Source: an uncultured Ruaniaceae bacterium
GTDB lineage: Bacteria > Actinomycetota > Actinomycetes > Actinomycetales > Beutenbergiaceae
Assembly: GCA_938004115.1 (NCBI GenBank)
Contig: CALKWS010000254.1
Location: forward strand, 1 to 16,292
DNA length: 16,292 nt
Direction of reading: 5' to 3'
Part shown: positions 14,384-16,292 of the stretch, one piece after another
How the letters are laid out: each line of letters starts with the position of its first letter
How positions within the stretch are numbered: the first letter of the stretch is position 1
Notes under the pieces: model-generated
What the model was told of the DNA's origin: nothing
The model's input: the letters and a program-made list of their open reading frames with translations, nothing else
Databases searched by the model: none
Made by a program: the position numbers and the translations under genes

Positions 14384-14427
14384 CCACCCGCGCCACCCGC
14401 GCCGCCCGCGCCACCCCGCCACCCGCG
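14384..14427. repeat. 9-bp tandem repeat CCACCCGCG between permease and ATPase genes
   Basis: Five units, one of them 8 bp and one with a base change. On the coding (minus) strand the unit reads CGCGGGTGG, so each copy offers a GTG and a GG-rich SD-like stretch. This is why upstream start calls for the ATPase are unreliable. Confidence 0.7.
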
Positions 14428-14432
14428 TGCGG

Positions 14433-16292
14433 TCAGGGCCCGGCCAGTGCCTCCACCGGTGCGGCGCGTACCGCCGAGCGGGCCGGCAGCACCGAGGCCA
14501 GGAGCCCCGCGACCAGCGCCACCGCCAGCACGATCCCCACCTCGCGCCACGGCACCACCAACGGCACCTCCCCGATACCGGCGAGCAGTACCGCGGACCC
14601 GGCCCACCCGAACGCCAACCCGATGACGATGCCGACCACGGCGCCGACGCCGGCGATGAGCAGGGCCTCGATCGCCAGGGTGGCGCGCAACTGACCCCGC
14701 GACAGCCCCAGCGCCCGGAGCATCGCCGACTCCCGCCGTCGTTCGAGCACCGACAGCGATAGCGTGTTGGCCACGCCGACCAGGGCGATGATCACCGACA
14801 CCCCGAGCAGCGCGAGCACGATGAGCAGCAGCGTGTCGATGATCTGCTCGTACGCGGCGCGTTCCACACCGCTACCGCCGAGGACCGGCGCGCCGGGGTC
14901 GTCCGCCAGGGCCGCCTGCAGGTCCCGGATCACGTCCAGTTCATCGGCGTCGTCGGCGACCTGCGCCCACGCCACCGACGCCTGGCTGGAGGTGCTCAGG
15001 TCGGCGAGGACCTCCGGCGCCACCAACGCGGTACCGTCGATGCCGGACAGTTGCACGCGCAGCCCCTCCTGGGTCCCATCCGCACCGGCCAGGGTCACCT
15101 CCTGCCCGTCCTGGACGCCGAACCAGTCCTGGTAGACCCGCGGTAGCACGACCGTCCCCGGCTCGATCCGGTCGCTCAGCCCGGGATCCCGCACCACCTC
15201 GCGCACCGAACCCTCCTGGATGGTGGCGGCCTGCACGTCGAAGCGTTCACCGCTGTCCAGGTCCAGCCGCGTCGGAGCCGCCTCCAGGACGGCCACCTCG
15301 GTGATCTGGGGATGCTCGCGCAGCAGGTCCAGATGCGATCCGGACAGTGCCGCGCCCCCGCCGTCCATCGTCAGGTCCACGCTGAGTTGTTCGGCCAGGG
15401 TGCGCGACAGCGCGGTCTGGGCGGTGGCGGCACCGGTAGACATCATGGTCACCAGGCCCACGCCGATCAGCAGCGCCGAGGCGGTCGCGGCGGTGCGCCG
15501 GGGATGCCGGATGGCGTTGGCCGTCGCCGTCCGGGCGGTCACGCCGCGGCCGGCCACCCTCCCGGCGTACCGGATCAGTTCCGGCACCACGAACACCGCA
15601 CCCAGCAGCAGCCCGAGCACGGCCAGCAACCCGCCGAGCACGCCGATGCCCAGCGCGAGCAGTGCCACGTCCATCTCCCCGCCCCTGCGGGCGATGATCA
15701 CCGCGGCCCCTAGCAGGCCCGCGCCGAGCACCACGCCAGCCGCGCTACAGATCGCCCGCACCCGGCCGGCGCGGCGCTCCGGGGCACCCTCCACCGGCTG
15801 TAACGCGGCGAGCGGGGCCACCCTGGTGGCCAGCCGCGCCGGAACGGTCGCCGCCCCGAGGGTCACCAGCAGGCCGGTGAGCAGGGTCGCGAGGACGATC
15901 CCCGGGCTCAGCAACACATCGGTACCCATCGGCAGGTCCGGGGAGAAGCGGCCGAGGAGCCGCAATCCGACGGCGACCACGGCCACGGCCAGCCCCAGGC
16001 CCGCCCCGGCACTGAGCAGACCGAGCACAGCGGCCTCCAGCAGCACGCTGCGCCGCACCTGGGCGGCGGAGGCGCCGACGCAGCGCAGCAGCGCCAGGGT
16101 CCGGGTGCGCTGGGCCACGAGCACGGTGAAGGTGTTGGCGATCACCAGGGCGGCCACGGCCAGCGCCACCACCGCGAAACCCACACCGATCGCGGTCAGC
16201 AACGTCTCGTCACCGGTGTACATCGCCGCCAGCTGCTCGGCCCGCTCGGGCACCGTCTGCACCGTGGCCTGCGGCAGGGCGGCCTCGATGTC
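14433..16292 (-). CDS. MacB/FtsX-type ABC transporter permease, 5' end outside window
   Basis: Integral membrane subunit of an ABC exporter or mechanotransmitter. 619 residues are visible and the frame stays open to the window edge, so the GTG at 16262 is not necessarily the start. Two FtsX units occur. In the first (numbered from GTG 16262) helices lie at about 23-47 and 73-100, with signature RTRTLALLRCVGASAAQVRR, and a repeat end VPARLATRVAPLAAL. Further helices lie at about 172-190, 198-229 and 258-276. An extracytoplasmic domain of about 200 residues (280-470) follows. The second FtsX unit starts at 475, with RRRESAMLRALGLSRGQLRA (508-527) and LPARSAVRAAPVEAL near the C terminus. The matching ATP-binding subunit is not in the window and may lie just to the right. 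Substrate unknown. Confidence 0.92.
   Translation of the reverse strand, partial: DIEAALPQATVQTVPERAEQLAAMYTGDETLLTAIGVGFAVVALAVAALVIANTFTVLVAQRTRTLALLRCVGASAAQVRRSVLLEAAVLGLLSAGAGLGLAVAVVAVGLRLLGRFSPDLPMGTDVLLSPGIVLATLLTGLLVTLGAATVPARLATRVAPLAALQPVEGAPERRAGRVRAICSAAGVVLGAGLLGAAVIIARRGGEMDVALLALGIGVLGGLLAVLGLLLGAVFVVPELIRYAGRVAGRGVTARTATANAIRHPRRTAATASALLIGVGLVTMMSTGAATAQTALSRTLAEQLSVDLTMDGGGAALSGSHLDLLREHPQITEVAVLEAAPTRLDLDSGERFDVQAATIQEGSVREVVRDPGLSDRIEPGTVVLPRVYQDWFGVQDGQEVTLAGADGTQEGLRVQLSGIDGTALVAPEVLADLSTSSQASVAWAQVADDADELDVIRDLQAALADDPGAPVLGGSGVERAAYEQIIDTLLLIVLALLGVSVIIALVGVANTLSLSVLERRRESAMLRALGLSRGQLRATLAIEALLIAGVGAVVGIVIGLAFGWAGSAVLLAGIGEVPLVVPWREVGIVLAVALVAGLLASVLPARSAVRAAPVEALAGP

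Overview
The window is GC-rich actinobacterial chromosome (about 70% G+C by eye). The marker genes are WhiB1, a PdtaS-type histidine kinase, a DUF2505 protein and a DUF222/HNH (13E12-type) nuclease. Together they point to Actinomycetota, probably a Micrococcales-like lineage; the exact taxon is not decidable from the sequence. No rRNA, tRNA, CRISPR array or insertion sequence was seen.

Layout. Positions 1-2826 (+) hold a long DUF222/HNH endonuclease open at the left edge, with a Ser/Pro minisatellite at the start and a low-complexity Asp/Thr/Pro linker. Next comes a leftward cluster: an OsmC-family protein (5653-5231), a conserved protein of unknown function (5234-4455), thymidylate synthase thyA (4388-3591) and dihydrofolate reductase folA (3570-3076). 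ThyA makes dTMP and dihydrofolate, and FolA recycles the dihydrofolate, so the last two form a functional pair. A rightward ATP-grasp ligase (5738-6559) diverges from OsmC. A leftward pair follows, DUF2505 protein (7892-7383) then Nudix CoA-pyrophosphatase-like hydrolase (7386-6643), with overlapping stop and start. The kinase pdtaS (8026-9492, +) diverges from that pair and converges on whiB1 (9994-9746, -), the same neighbourhood and orientation as Rv3220c/Rv3219 in M. tuberculosis. A small four-helix membrane protein (10277-10822, +) diverges from whiB1. The right third is leftward: a FHA/FtsK-SpoIIIE ATPase of EssC/EccC architecture (14305-10880) and a MacB/FtsX-type ABC permease cut by the right edge (16292-14433).

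Most notable signals: (i) a block of about 190 bp inside pdtaS, exactly over the phosphoacceptor-helix region, with about 51% G+C and five TTA codons; (ii) several starts with a TANNNT-like -10 box ending 7 nt before the start codon, suggesting leaderless transcripts; (iii) a Crp-like dyad upstream of whiB1; (iv) an EssC-like FHA ATPase with no other type VII secretion gene in view and with arginine replacing lysine in two of its three P-loops; (v) an intragenic switch from G-rich to C-rich coding strand in the HNH gene. None of these proves a new system; the ATPase locus and the pdtaS codon island most deserve follow-up.
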